Source: Palleronia caenipelagi (lineage in GTDB: Bacteria > Pseudomonadota > Alphaproteobacteria > Rhodobacterales > Rhodobacteraceae). From it: a stretch of 64,000 nucleotides of DNA. Every line of letters begins with the position of its first letter. Within the stretch, counting starts at the first letter, position 1. The position numbers were made by a program, and so were the translations under genes. The stretch is from assembly GCF_007004065.1 (NCBI RefSeq), contig NZ_VFSV01000005.1, forward strand, positions 5,351 through 69,350, read 5' to 3'. Under the pieces are notes generated by a model that searched no databases, was not told where the DNA came from, and saw only the letters and a program-made list of their open reading frames with translations. This document shows, in pieces, positions 43,800 through 58,176 of the stretch.

Positions 43800-44927
43800 T
43801 TAGTAAACCGGCTCCAGCCGCACGCTTTCGGGCAGCTCCTGCCGCTTCACCGGCATGGTGTAGACGGAGGCAAAAGCCAGCGCCGCGCGAGTGCCCCCCG
43901 AAATCCGGCCCCAGAGCCCGCCCAGACCGCCTTTGGCCCGCGCTGCATCCATGTCGCGCATCGCGCGCTCAAGCCGGCGGCATCCGGCGACAAAGCGCGG
44001 ATTGTCGATGTCGAGTTCCACCGGGAACACCTGCCGCGCGATGGTCGAGGTCTTGCGGAAGACCTCCAGATCGTACCATTCAATATCGACCCCCAGCGCC
44101 TCGTGGAATCGTGGCCGGGCGTGATCGCGCACCCACATGGTCATGTAGACGGCGGTCAGGAAGAACCGGATCCATAGCTTGTTCGTCCGGGTCTCAACCA
44201 GTTCCGGGTTCGCCCGCATCAGGAGCGCGAAGGCCTCGCCATGGCTGAACTCGTCATTGCACCACTCCTTGAACCACTTGAAAATCGGGTGGAACCGATG
44301 CTCCGGGTTCGCCTCCAGATGGCGGAAGATGGTGATGTAGCGGGCGTAGCCGATCTTTTCCGACAGATAGGTGGCGTAATAGATGAATTTGGGCCGGAAA
44401 TAGGTGTATTTCTTCTCCCGCGTGAGAAAGCCCAGATTGACCGCCACCCCCGCCTCACGCAGGGCATCATTGATGAACCCTGCATGGCGCGCCTCGTCGC
44501 GGGACATGTAGCTGAACAGCTCCTTGATGTCGGGATTTGTGCCCCGGCGCTTCATCTCCTTGTAGAGCACGCAGCCCGAAAACTCGGCGGTGCAGGAGGA
44601 GATGAGGAAGTCGAGAAACTCGGCCTTCAGCTCCGGATCCATACCTTCCCAGTCGATCTGGTCCCAGTCTTCGGTCTTGCGGAAATGGCCTTTATTAGGG
44701 TCGGCGCGCATCCGCTCCATCAGCTTATCCCAGTCCGCGCGAACCGGCATCACGTCGAGCGCATCAAGCTCCTCGAAATCCGTCGTGTAGAATCGCGGCG
44801 TCAGCAGGGTGTTCTGCATGGCGATGGCAGTGGCCGCCTCGCTGTCGAACTTCGCCTGCTCCTGCTGGATGGCAAGGCCTTCTTCGACGGTGGTGGCGTC
44901 GGCGGTGTGTCTGGCCTGAACGTTCAT
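43800..44927 (-). CDS. acsF: Aerobic Mg-protoporphyrin IX monomethyl ester cyclase
   Basis: A 375-residue diiron oxygenase of the AcsF/BchE-independent type, with iron-ligand segments MSRDEARHAGF and FSHGEAFALLM plus flanking glutamates. It forms ring E of bacteriochlorophyll using oxygen. No anaerobic bchE gene is present in this window, consistent with an aerobic phototroph. The ATG at 44927 overlaps the bciE stop. Confidence 0.96.
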   Translation of the reverse strand: MNVQARHTADATTVEEGLAIQQEQAKFDSEAATAIAMQNTLLTPRFYTTDFEELDALDVMPVRADWDKLMERMRADPNKGHFRKTEDWDQIDWEGMDPELKAEFLDFLISSCTAEFSGCVLYKEMKRRGTNPDIKELFSYMSRDEARHAGFINDALREAGVAVNLGFLTREKKYTYFRPKFIYYATYLSEKIGYARYITIFRHLEANPEHRFHPIFKWFKEWCNDEFSHGEAFALLMRANPELVETRTNKLWIRFFLTAVYMTMWVRDHARPRFHEALGVDIEWYDLEVFRKTSTIARQVFPVELDIDNPRFVAGCRRLERAMRDMDAARAKGGLGGLWGRISGGTRAALAFASVYTMPVKRQELPESVRLEPVY

Positions 44928-45250
44928 CCCCGTGCCTCCTCGCCGCCGGTGCCCGTGGCCGCGATCTCGTCTGAGAACGAGAATTCGCAAAGCTCCATGA
45001 ACTCCAGATCGCCCGTCGCGCGGGTCCAGAGCCGCTCCAGCTTGCTGGCGCGGGTGATCGTGGCGGTGCGCTGCTCGGTGACATGCTCCCCCCAGGGCGC
45101 CATGACCGGCGCACCATGGACCATCACCGTATCTCCGGGATGGATCACGGCACCATTATCGAGCCGCACATGGGCCGACAGTTCCTCGAATTTATGCACA
45201 ACCTCGACCGTGCAGGGCGCGGTCTCCGTCTCCCTCGTGAAAAATCCCAT
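44924..45250 (-). CDS. bciE: Cyclase auxiliary subunit BciE
   Basis: A 108-residue soluble protein: MGFFTRETETAPCTVEVVHK, then HPGDTVMVHG and WTRATGDLEFMELCEFSFSD. A small gene directly before acsF in alphaproteobacterial phototrophs was shown in Rhodobacter sphaeroides to be BciE, required for the O2-dependent cyclase. Size, position and the four-base overlap with acsF fit that identity. Confidence 0.8.
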   Translation of the reverse strand: MGFFTRETETAPCTVEVVHKFEELSAHVRLDNGAVIHPGDTVMVHGAPVMAPWGEHVTEQRTATITRASKLERLWTRATGDLEFMELCEFSFSDEIAATGTGGEEARG

Positions 45251-45288
45251 GACTTGTTCCCTTCTGTTATTGTTTTGGCCATCCGATC

Positions 45289-45759
45289 TCAGTCGAACAG
45301 CACCTCCCAGTGCCGGGCGTTGCCGGCCCCAAAGGAGGTCATTTCCGCCGACCAGCCCGTGGCAGGGTCGATCAGCGTCAGCCGCCCGTTGGCGAGACGG
45401 GCGAGTGTGACGGGCGGATTGCCCTCTGTGCGGTTGACCGTGCGCACCCGGCGCAAACCATCGGCCACCACGGCGATAAAGGCGCCGTTGGCACTGTCGA
45501 GCAGCACCTCCCCATCAGGTGCGACGACGCTGACCGCGACGCTGTCCCCGGACAGCACAAAAGTCCGGCTCTCGACGATCTCTGCGGGTTGCGGCACGCC
45601 CGCATGGGGCTTTTGCGACAGCGCGCTGTAGCCCGCGAGGGACAGCGCCCCCGCCACCAGAACCCCCATCCAAAGGAGCAGCGGGCGCGGGATCAGCTCG
45701 CGGTCCCGCTCCTGCATCTCGCGCTGTTCGGCGTCGTAGTAGAGACCAGTGCCTCGCAT
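45289..45759 (-). CDS. puhC: Photosynthetic complex assembly protein PuhC
   Basis: A 156-residue protein with a cytoplasmic N-terminus, one transmembrane helix at about 27-45 (LLLWMGVLVAGALSLAGYSA) and a periplasmic domain with FIAVVADGLRRVR. PuhC helps organise the LH1-reaction-centre unit. It lies between puhB and bciE in the superoperon. Confidence 0.88.
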   Translation of the reverse strand: MRGTGLYYDAEQREMQERDRELIPRPLLLWMGVLVAGALSLAGYSALSQKPHAGVPQPAEIVESRTFVLSGDSVAVSVVAPDGEVLLDSANGAFIAVVADGLRRVRTVNRTEGNPPVTLARLANGRLTLIDPATGWSAEMTSFGAGNARHWEVLFD

Positions 45760-45771
45760 GGGTCCGTCCTC

Positions 45772-46407
45772 CTATTCCGCGGCCATGGCAGCCGCCGACA
45801 ACTCCGGTCGGGACTGGCGAGCGGTGGCTGCATCGCCGAGCAGGGCGGCCACCTTTTCCGCGCCTTCGATGCAGCGCAGGGTCGGCTGCGGCTCGCGCAT
45901 CCGCCAAGGCCGGATGTGGGGCCAGAGGACAGCGTAGCTCAGCCGCGAGCCCTCGGCGGGGGTCAGAGAGATGCTCCCCGTGCCCCCCGGCCCCGGCCCG
46001 AGATCCGCAGACACGATGCGGGTCAGGGGCAGGTTCACTGTCAGGGTCAGCGCCGCCCCGATGCGCATAGCCACCCGCTCCGTGGTAATCGTGTAGACAG
46101 TTGCCCGCGCCTGCACATAGGCCACGAGGTAAAGCATCCCGCAGGCGAGGAGACCCAGCCCCAGGAACGGCAGCGCGTAGGGCATCGCCCCAGCCCAGCC
46201 GAGATCGGCGGCCAGCGAGCCCACCCGCCAGACCGCCAGCAGGGCGAAGTACCCGGCCACCCAGGTCAGACCGAGGGAAGCCCGCGCCAGCGCCAGAGGC
46301 TGAGGCCGCCCCTGCCACAGGATCGTTTCACCGCGCGGCAGCGCCCCCGGCAGGCCCGGGATCGGCTCGATGGTGATGTCCGGATCGTCGCGATAATCCC
46401 TCGGCAT
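45772..46407 (-). CDS. puhB: Photosynthetic complex assembly protein PuhB
   Basis: A 211-residue membrane protein: two to three hydrophobic helices (about 45-65 and 78-100) followed by a PH-like domain with YTITTERVAMRIG. The N-terminus MPRDYRDDPDITIEPIPGLP is typical. PuhB assists reaction-centre assembly. It starts five bases after puhA on the same strand. Confidence 0.9.
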   Translation of the reverse strand: MPRDYRDDPDITIEPIPGLPGALPRGETILWQGRPQPLALARASLGLTWVAGYFALLAVWRVGSLAADLGWAGAMPYALPFLGLGLLACGMLYLVAYVQARATVYTITTERVAMRIGAALTLTVNLPLTRIVSADLGPGPGGTGSISLTPAEGSRLSYAVLWPHIRPWRMREPQPTLRCIEGAEKVAALLGDAATARQSRPELSAAAMAAE

Positions 46408-46412
46408 GGTCC

Positions 46413-47168
46413 TCAGGCTCCTCTGCAGTACATTTCACCACCACCGTAGAATGCGGTGATCTTCTCTTCTTCGAGGAGCGTGATCTGGCTGTCCGACGCC
46501 GTCCGCGGGACCTGCGCCATGCGCTCGGTGTTCAGCGTGCGGATATCCACGTAGCGCGACTTGACCCGCACGAGCTGCATGGGCGCAAGGCGGCGGCCAC
46601 CACCGTTCTCCAGTTCAATCTCCAGATAGCGGATCAGCTGCTCGGGCTTGTCGATCCACAAATCGACCACCTCGCCGACCACATGATCATCGCAGCAGAC
46701 CACCGGCATTCCACGCGGATCATGCCCGGCGGAGATAAAGAACGCCTCATTCTTCCGCATGGGTTCGATCTTGATATGGCCGTGGCCGTCGCGTTCCGGC
46801 TCATCGACGCGCGGCGCCCAGCTCGCGGGCCCCACGCCGTCCACCAGCGGATCGCCCGTCGGCTTGTGCGGGAAGCCTTCGGAGACCGAGGTCCGGGCCA
46901 GCGCCAGATCCTCGCGGCGGTGCGCGGCCTCGTGCTCCGGCGACGGTACGACGACTTCCTTGCCGCCGGCCATTTTGAAGGTCTTGGGCTTCGGCACCGG
47001 GAACGGCCCCTGATTGGGGCTCAGGCTGCCGTCATCTTTCTCCAGCGGATAGCCCTCGCGCATATTTTCTGTTTGCAGGTAGAAAATCAGCAGCGCGAAG
47101 AAGATCCAAAAGCCCCAGATGGCGATGGACGCCAGATCTGTGTTTCCGAAAAACTCTACTCCGACCAT
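46413..47168 (-). CDS. puhA: Photosynthetic reaction centre H subunit
   Basis: A 251-residue protein with one N-terminal transmembrane helix (ASIAIWGFWIFFALLIFYLQ, about 13-32) and the large cytoplasmic H domain: REGYPLEKDDG, GPASWAPR and VVDLWIDKPEQLIRYLE. It caps the L and M subunits and controls proton entry to QB. Normal length. Confidence 0.96.
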   Translation of the reverse strand: MVGVEFFGNTDLASIAIWGFWIFFALLIFYLQTENMREGYPLEKDDGSLSPNQGPFPVPKPKTFKMAGGKEVVVPSPEHEAAHRREDLALARTSVSEGFPHKPTGDPLVDGVGPASWAPRVDEPERDGHGHIKIEPMRKNEAFFISAGHDPRGMPVVCCDDHVVGEVVDLWIDKPEQLIRYLEIELENGGGRRLAPMQLVRVKSRYVDIRTLNTERMAQVPRTASDSQITLLEEEKITAFYGGGEMYCRGA

Positions 47169-47182
47169 GGGAAGTCCTCCTC

Positions 47183-48613
47183 TCAGGTTGGAAAGTCGGC
47201 AAGACCAATCCTGCCGCTGTCCCGGGTCTCTGGGATGGGGTGAACGAGGCTGAGGCGGACCAGAGGCCCAAGGACCGCCAGCGTCGTGAACAGTAAAACA
47301 ATCTCAATGTGGTAGACGGCGGTGTAGCCGATGGCGGCCGTGTCGAGCGTGCTGCCGGGCAGGGTCGCGCTGACCAGCGTTTGCATCCCGTCGCGGATGA
47401 TCCCGCCCAGCGCGATGGAGAGCCCGGCCGCCGTCGCCTGCGCCGCGCCCCAGGCGCCCAGCGCCAGACCACGACCGGCAAGGCCCCGCGCGGGCAGCGT
47501 CATGGCCGAGGTCAGCGTTGAAACCGCAAACAGCCCACCGCCAAACCCGATCCCCATGGCGCCCGCGTAGAACAGGAGCGCCGATTGCATGGGCGCGGCA
47601 AAGACCACGGCGGAGAAGGCGCAGATGCCAAACAGCAGCCCCGCCGCCGCCAGCCGCACCGGATCGCGGCCCCGCGCCATGGCCCTTGCGGCAAAGGCAA
47701 AGGCCACCAGCGCCCCCACGGCCCAGAGCGCCGAGAGCCGTGTGGTCTCAGCCACCGCGAGGCCGAGGATCTCGCCGCCATAGGGCTCCAGCAGCACGTC
47801 CTGCATGTTAAAGGCCAGCGTGCCGAGGAACACGACCGCCAGCAGCCGCCCCGCATCCCCACCCGAGGCCAGATCAGCCCACGCATCACGGAAGCTCGGG
47901 CGCGGCGCGGCGCGCTCGGTGGGGGTCATGGGGCGGAAGCTCTCTTGCTTCCACAGTGCCACAATGTTCAGCAGCACCGTCACCAGCGCCGCCCCCTGCA
48001 CCACGCGGATCAGCCGCAGGGGCGAGAATTCCGACAGGAGCCATCCAAAGATCAGCGCCGAGACCGCCATGCCTGCAAGGAACATCACATAAAGCAGCGC
48101 CACCACGCGGGGTCGGGTCGCGTCATCGGCCCGGTCCGAAGCCAGCGCCAGCCCCGCCGTCTGGGTCATATGCAGCCCCACGCCGGTCATGATGAACGCG
48201 CCAGCCGCCAGCACTTCACCGGCAAATGGCACGTCATGGACAGTGTCGCCCCCCAGCACCAGCAGGGCGAACGGCATCAGCGCCAGCCCCCCCATCTGCC
48301 AGAGGGTGCCGAACCAGAGGTAAGGCACCCGCTTCCACCCCAGCGCGCTGCGATGGGTGTCGGAGCGGTGGCCGAGCAGCGCCCGGAACGGCGCGATCAG
48401 CACCGGCAGAGCGATCATCGCCGCGACCAGCATCGCACCGAGGCCCAGCTCCACGATCATCACCCGGTTCAGGGTGCCCAGCAGCAACACGCTCGCCATG
48501 CCGACAGACACCTGAAACAGCGACAGCCGCAGGAGTTGTGGCAGGGGCAAGCCCTCCGATCCGGCATCGGCGAAGGGCAGGAATTGCAGCGGCAGACGAG
48601 CGACTCGCTTCAT
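47183..48613 (-). CDS. lhaA: Light-harvesting 1 assembly factor LhaA (PucC family)
   Basis: A 476-residue twelve-helix MFS-like protein. It has PucC/LhaA family marks such as RLSLFQVSVGMASVLLLGTLNRVMI, ALGWKRVPYLWFGTLWQMGGL and GIGFGGGLFAVSTL. It promotes LH1 assembly, perhaps by delivering bacteriochlorophyll. Its start overlaps the bchM stop. Confidence 0.93.
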   Translation of the reverse strand: MKRVARLPLQFLPFADAGSEGLPLPQLLRLSLFQVSVGMASVLLLGTLNRVMIVELGLGAMLVAAMIALPVLIAPFRALLGHRSDTHRSALGWKRVPYLWFGTLWQMGGLALMPFALLVLGGDTVHDVPFAGEVLAAGAFIMTGVGLHMTQTAGLALASDRADDATRPRVVALLYVMFLAGMAVSALIFGWLLSEFSPLRLIRVVQGAALVTVLLNIVALWKQESFRPMTPTERAAPRPSFRDAWADLASGGDAGRLLAVVFLGTLAFNMQDVLLEPYGGEILGLAVAETTRLSALWAVGALVAFAFAARAMARGRDPVRLAAAGLLFGICAFSAVVFAAPMQSALLFYAGAMGIGFGGGLFAVSTLTSAMTLPARGLAGRGLALGAWGAAQATAAGLSIALGGIIRDGMQTLVSATLPGSTLDTAAIGYTAVYHIEIVLLFTTLAVLGPLVRLSLVHPIPETRDSGRIGLADFPT

Positions 48614-49334
48614 GGGGTCACCTCGCAGGCGGTGGAGATGTAGAACCCGGAATGGACCCGCACGACCGGGGTGAGGCTTCGGGGACAGCCAGCACCGGCC
48701 AACGCGCGGGCAAGCCGTGCCGGGTCATGGGGCACCATGGTGGGCGAGCGGTCGCCGCGCGGAAACAGCTGCCCCATCCCCCACATGGCCATCAGGAGCG
48801 GCGTGCGGGGCGCGACGGTAAAGACGATCTTGCCCGCCGTGCGCCGCGCGAGCCCGGACAGTGCGGTGCCGATCTGCGACGCGCGGTAATAGATCAGGCT
48901 GTCCATGGCGATCACGTGGTCAAAATGGCCAAAATGAGGGTCGAGCATGTCACCCGGCGCAAACAGCACCCGACCGGGCAAACCGCCGGGCAAACGCTTT
49001 TGCGCGATCTCCAACAGACGCGGCGAGACGTCCACCGCCAACACATCCGCCCCGCGTCGGGCGAGCTCTGTGGTCAACTGACCCGGCCCGCAGCCCGCGT
49101 CCAGCACCCGCGCGCCGCTCAGGTCGTCAGGCAGACGGCTGAGCAGGATCTGCCGCATCCGGTCGCGCCCGGCCCGGACCGTCTGGCGGATCCGGCTCAC
49201 CTCATGATCCGAAGTCAGCCGCTCCCAGGTTTCGGTCGCATGGCTGTCGAAATAATCCGTCACCCGGCTCCGGGTGGCGCCGTAGTCAAGCTCCGCCGCG
49301 TTAGGCGGGCTCTGGATATGCTCCTGCACGCCCA

Positions 49335-49335
<1 letters not shown>
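48610..49335 (-). CDS. bchM: Mg-protoporphyrin IX methyltransferase
   Basis: A 241-residue SAM-dependent methyltransferase with motif I VLDAGCGPGQLTTELARRGA near 75-95 and VLAVDVSPRLLEIA. It methylates the ring-C propionate of Mg-protoporphyrin IX, giving the substrate for AcsF. Stop and start overlap with lhaA and bchL. Confidence 0.95.
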
Positions 49336-50267
<932 letters not shown>

Positions 50268-50307
50268 CTAATTCCTGTTCACCCCGCGTTTGCCGCGAGG
50301 TGTCGTG

Positions 50308-53300
50308 TCATTCGGCCGCGATGCCCTCCATCCGGTCCTCAAGCTCATCGGCCGCGCCTTGCAGGGCCGCGAGGGTCTCTTCGTCGGGCTGCCAATATGC
50401 GCGGTCGGAGGCTTCCAAGAGCCGCCCGGCCATCCGCGCCGACGCGGTCGGGTTCAGCTCCGACAGGCGGCGGCGCATGGTCTCGTCGAGCACAAAGGTC
50501 TCGCTGAGGCGCTGATAAACCCAGGGCTGAACCTCGCCCGTGGTGGCCGACCAGCCCATCGTGTTGGTCACATGGGCTTCGATCTGGCGCACGCCCTCGT
50601 GGCCATGCTCCAGCAGCGGTTCGTAAAAGCGGGGGTTGAGCGCACGGGAGCGCGTCTCCAGCGCGACCTGCTCACTCAGCGTCCGCACCTTGGCCGCGCC
50701 TCGGGTCTGGTCACCGATGTAGACCGGCGCCGCCTCGCCCCGCGCCCGGCGTACAGCCCGGCTGATGCCGCCCAGCGTGTCGAAATAATGATCGACGGTG
50801 GTCACACCCAGCTCGACCGATTCGAGGTTCTGATAGGCCAGATCCACCGAGGCCAGCGCGCTTTGCAGCAGCTCGGGCTGCGCGGCGGATTTGCCGTCGC
50901 GCCCATAAGCGAAGCCTTTGCGGGTTTGATATGCGTCCGCCAGCTCGTCCTCATCGCCAAAGGCGGAGGTGTCGACCAGCTGGTTCACGTTCGAGCCATA
51001 GGCCCCCTCGGCGTTGGAGAAGACCCGCAGCGCGGCAGTGTCCATGTCGCAACCCGTCGCCGCCACATGGGCCAGCGCATGGGCGCGGATGTAGTTCTGC
51101 GCAGGGTCCTCGTCCGCTGTGGCGGCTTTCCACGCGGCTTCGGCCAACATCTTCGTCTGCAACGGCAGGAGATCGCGGAAGATCCCCGACAGCGTCATGA
51201 TCACGTCCACCCGCGGCCGCCCCAGTTCGGAGAGCGGGATCAGATCGGCCCCCGACAGCCGCCCGTAGCTATCAAAGCGCGGTTTCGCCCCCATCAGCGC
51301 GAGCGCCTGCCCGATGGGACCGCCATCGGATTTGATGTTGTCAGAGCCCCAGAGCACCAGCGCCACCGAGCGCGGCACCTCGCCATGGGTGTCGAGCAGG
51401 AGTTGCGCCTGCCGCGCGCCCTCGGCCATGGCCCAGGCGGTCGGCATCCGGAACGGGTCAAATGCGTGGATGTTGCGCCCGGTCGGCAGGATCTCCGGCG
51501 CGCGGATCAGATCACCTCCGGGCACCGGCGGCGTGTACCGGCCCGCCAAAGCCCTCATCAGCGCGGGCAGTTCGGTCTCGCGCGCCAGCGCAGCGTCGAT
51601 CTCGGCCCGCGCCTCCGCTGTCATCACCGGCATGGTCTCGATTAACCGCGCCCGCTGATCCGCATCCATGGGGCGACCCACGATGTGAAGCCCGTCCGTG
51701 ATCAGTGCTTCCTCCGCCTCGATCAGCGCCAGCCACAGATCGTCCGGCGCCACGCCGCCCATATCCACCGCAGCCGCTTGGTCGGCGATCAGCGCCTCCA
51801 TCTCGGAGCGATCCTCTGCCGGTCCCAGATTACGCCAGCGCCCCAGCGTATCCTTCAGTTCAGCGAGCCCCTTATAGAGCCCGGCCTGCGCCAGCGGCGG
51901 GGTCAGGTGCGTCACGCAGACCGCGTTGGACCGCCGCTTGGCCAGCGTCGCCTCGGAGGGATTGTTGGCCGCATAGAGATAGACATTGGGCAGGTTGCCG
52001 ATCAGCCGGTCGGGCCAATCCGCGGGACCCATCCCCACCTGTCGCCCGGGCATGAACTCCAACGCCCCGTGCATCCCGAAATGCAGCAGCACATCGGCCC
52101 CGAACCGCTCTTTCACCCACCGATAGAAGGTCACAAAGGCATGGGTCGGCGCAAAGCCATGCTCAAAGAGCAGCCGCATCGGGTCGCCCTCATAGCCAAA
52201 GGCCGGCTGCACCCCGACAAAGACATTGCCGAACTGCGCGCCCAGAACGAAGACGCCGCGCCCGTCACTCTGATGACGGCCCGGCGCTGGCCCCCAGGCG
52301 GCCTCGACCTCGGCGAGCCACGGACACTCGCGCACCATCTCGTCGGCGGGGACAAAAGCCGCCACATTGGCCTCCTGGCCGTATTGTGCCGCGTTGCCGC
52401 CCAGAACCGCCTCGCGCAGGGCCTCGACACTCTCGGGCGGGGTCAGGTCGTAACCCTCGTCCCGCATACGGTTGAGCGTGTTGAACAGGCTCTCAAAAAC
52501 CGAAAGGTAAGCCGCGGTGCCGACCGCCCCCGCGTTGGGCGGAAAGCCGTAGAGAATCACCGCCGCTTTGCGCTCCGCCACCCCGGAGCGGCGCAACCGC
52601 GCCAGCCGGGTAGCCTTCTCCGCCAACGCGTCGATCCGCTCGGGGCAAGGCTGCATCGCCGTGCTTTCGTCCGCAATCCGACACGCCCGCGCACATCCGT
52701 CACACCCACCGCCACCGTGCCGTCCGGCAAAGACGGTGGGATTCGTGGCGCCATCCAGCTCGGGCAGCGCCACGAGCATGGTGGTCTCGACCGGCCCAAG
52801 ACCCCGCGTGGACCCGGCCCATTGGCCAAGTGTCTGAAACTCCAGCGGATGCGCGGCGAGATAAGGCACATCCAGCGCCTTCAGCACCTCTACGGCCGCG
52901 TCACTGTCATTATAGGCCGGACCACCAATCAGCGAGAACCCGGTCAGCGAAATCAATGCATCGACTCGGCCGCCGGAGAAATACGCCTCAATGGCAGGTC
53001 GCCCATCGAGCCCCCCGGCAAAGGCCGGCAGCACCCGCGCACCCTCTGCCTCGAGCCGCCGGATTACCGCATCGTAATGAGCCGTATCGCCGGAGAGGAT
53101 ATAGCTGCGCATCATCAACAGCCCGATCACCGGCGCATCCTCTTGTCCCCGGGGCAACGCCTCGGGATCGTCGGTGATATGGGTGTCGGGGTGGTAGAGC
53201 CCCACATCCGGGTAACTCACCGGCAATGCCGCCTCAGCCCCGCGCCACTCAACCCGGCCGGCATAGCGGGACAGGATGAACCGGATCATCTGTTCGATGT

Positions 53301-53842
53301 TATCGTCCGAGCCACCCAGCCAGTATTGCATCGTCAGAAACCAGGCCCGCAGGTCCTGCGCCTTGCCGGGGATGAACCGCAGGATCTTTGGCAACCGCCG
53401 CAGCATCGCCATCTGCTTTTCACCGCTGGCCTGCCCGGGCTTCGACCCGCCCCGCAAGCGCCGCATCAGCTTGGCTAGCCCCGAGGGCGGCGCGCCCATA
53501 TCCAGCTCACCCATCCGCGTCAGCCGCACGATGGCCGCATCCGACACCATGCCGATCACCGCATCAGCCCGTTCCCTCGCTGCCTTGAGATTGGGCAGGA
53601 CGGCCTGCACATGCTCCTCAAGGAACAACAACGAGCTGATCACCAGATCCGCCTGATCGATCGCCTGCCGCGCCGCTTCCGCGCGATCAGGCTCCTCCGC
53701 CCATCGCGCCGCCGCATGGACCGAAATCTCGAGCCCCGGAAAATCCTGCACGAGACGTGGCAACACCCGCGCCGCCGGCCCCGCTGCATGGGCGTCAAGC
53801 GTTACGATCACCACCCGATAGGCGGGGGTCACATATCCCAGC

Positions 53843-53853
<11 letters not shown>
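50308..53853 (-). CDS. bchH: Magnesium chelatase, large subunit
   Basis: A 1181-residue protein of normal BchH length, starting [20 protein letters not shown] and containing CobN-type blocks such as [20 protein letters not shown]. It binds protoporphyrin IX and inserts Mg2+ with BchI and BchD, neither in this window. The start overlaps the bchB stop by eleven bases. Confidence 0.97.
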
Positions 53854-57203
<3,350 letters not shown>

Positions 57204-57233
57204 AAGGTTAACTGAACCATTCCGATTTTAATG

Positions 57234-57251
57234 TGTCAACTCAAACTTACA
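57234..57251. promoter_or_regulatory. PpsR/CrtJ binding site, bchF-proximal
   Basis: An exact TGT-N12-ACA palindrome. On the minus strand its distal half forms part of TTGACA, a -35-like box 31 bases upstream of the bchF start, so a bound PpsR would block polymerase. This is the standard arrangement for PpsR-controlled bch promoters. Confidence 0.82.
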
Positions 57252-57303
57252 TCTTGAACATCTATTTTACGTGACAGATTTCGCCGAAAAAGCGACTGAG
57301 TGC

Positions 57304-57321
57304 TGTCAATTTTAGATGACA
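57304..57321. promoter_or_regulatory. PpsR/CrtJ binding site, aerR-proximal
   Basis: A second exact TGT-N12-ACA, 70 bases from the first and 66 bases before the aerR start. Paired sites bind PpsR cooperatively. This one could autoregulate aerR-ppsR as well as help repress bchF. Confidence 0.8.
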
Positions 57322-57386
57322 TCAGTTACGATCAAGACAGGCGCAGGTATTTCCCGGTGCCCCATCACAGGAAGGACCGGACTTCC

Positions 57387-58145
57387 ATGGCGCCCACCAA
57401 GACCGATTCTGGAACACCCCTCTCCGCGAATGCGGCGAATCTGGCGCAGCATGCGCTCGGACATCTTGTCTCGCGGAGGCAGACCCAGATCGTTCCCGCG
57501 TTGGTTGATGCGCTAGAGTTGGCCGTGACTGACCGTAGTGCTGAGGCGTGGCGGGACGTCAGCGATCAAATGCAGCGCGAAGGGATTCATCCGACACAGA
57601 TCTGTGACGACTACGTTCCAGAGGTCGCGCGCAGGCTCGGTGAACTCTGGACCGAAGACGAATTGAGCTTTGCCGGCGTCACCATCGCATGTTCGCGGCT
57701 GCAGGCCATGTTGCGCGACTTGTCACCTGAGGAACCGCCAGACACGAGTGCGACCGGTACGCGACTACTGCTCGTAGTGATCGCCGATACCATGCATACG
57801 CTCGGCGCAATGGTCCTCACGGGACAGCTCAGACGGCAGGGTGCATCGGTCAAGCTGATGCTCGGGCGCTCACTCCAAGAGATTTCGGCGACACTCGGGT
57901 CCGGCAGCTACCACGGCGCTCTCCTTTCAGTTGCTTTGCGAGACGAACTTTCGGACTTGCAGGCAACTATAAAAGACTTACGTGGTGCCAACGGAAACAG
58001 GATACCAATCATCGTTGGGGGCAGCATTACAGAACTCGGGATAAACCGGGTGAAGGTTGCGACCGGAGCAGATCTGGTGACAAACGATATCAGAGAAGCT
58101 TTACGGTTCGTTTTGAAGGAGATGTCGGGGGAAGCGGCCGGATGA
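57387..58145 (+). CDS. aerR: Cobalamin-binding antirepressor AerR/PpaA
   Basis: A 252-residue protein with an N-terminal helical bundle (GELWTEDELSFAGVTIACSRLQ, about 92-113) and a C-terminal B12-binding fold whose DTMHTLGAM near 138-146 supplies the candidate cobalt-ligating His. AerR senses light through B12 and counteracts CrtJ/PpsR. The ATG at 57387 follows AGGAAGGA. An in-frame GTG at 57300 would give a longer form; long and short AerR isoforms are known in Rhodobacter capsulatus, but here that start overlaps the PpsR site. Confidence 0.88.
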   Translation: MAPTKTDSGTPLSANAANLAQHALGHLVSRRQTQIVPALVDALELAVTDRSAEAWRDVSDQMQREGIHPTQICDDYVPEVARRLGELWTEDELSFAGVTIACSRLQAMLRDLSPEEPPDTSATGTRLLLVVIADTMHTLGAMVLTGQLRRQGASVKLMLGRSLQEISATLGSGSYHGALLSVALRDELSDLQATIKDLRGANGNRIPIIVGGSITELGINRVKVATGADLVTNDIREALRFVLKEMSGEAAG

Positions 58146-58176
58146 GATCACTCACTCAAGAATTGCAGATAAGGCG

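Noticed and set aside
50290-53478. Long plus-strand open frames opposite bchH
   Set aside because: They are Arg/Gly/Pro/His-rich antisense shadows of the high-GC bchH gene with no domain content.
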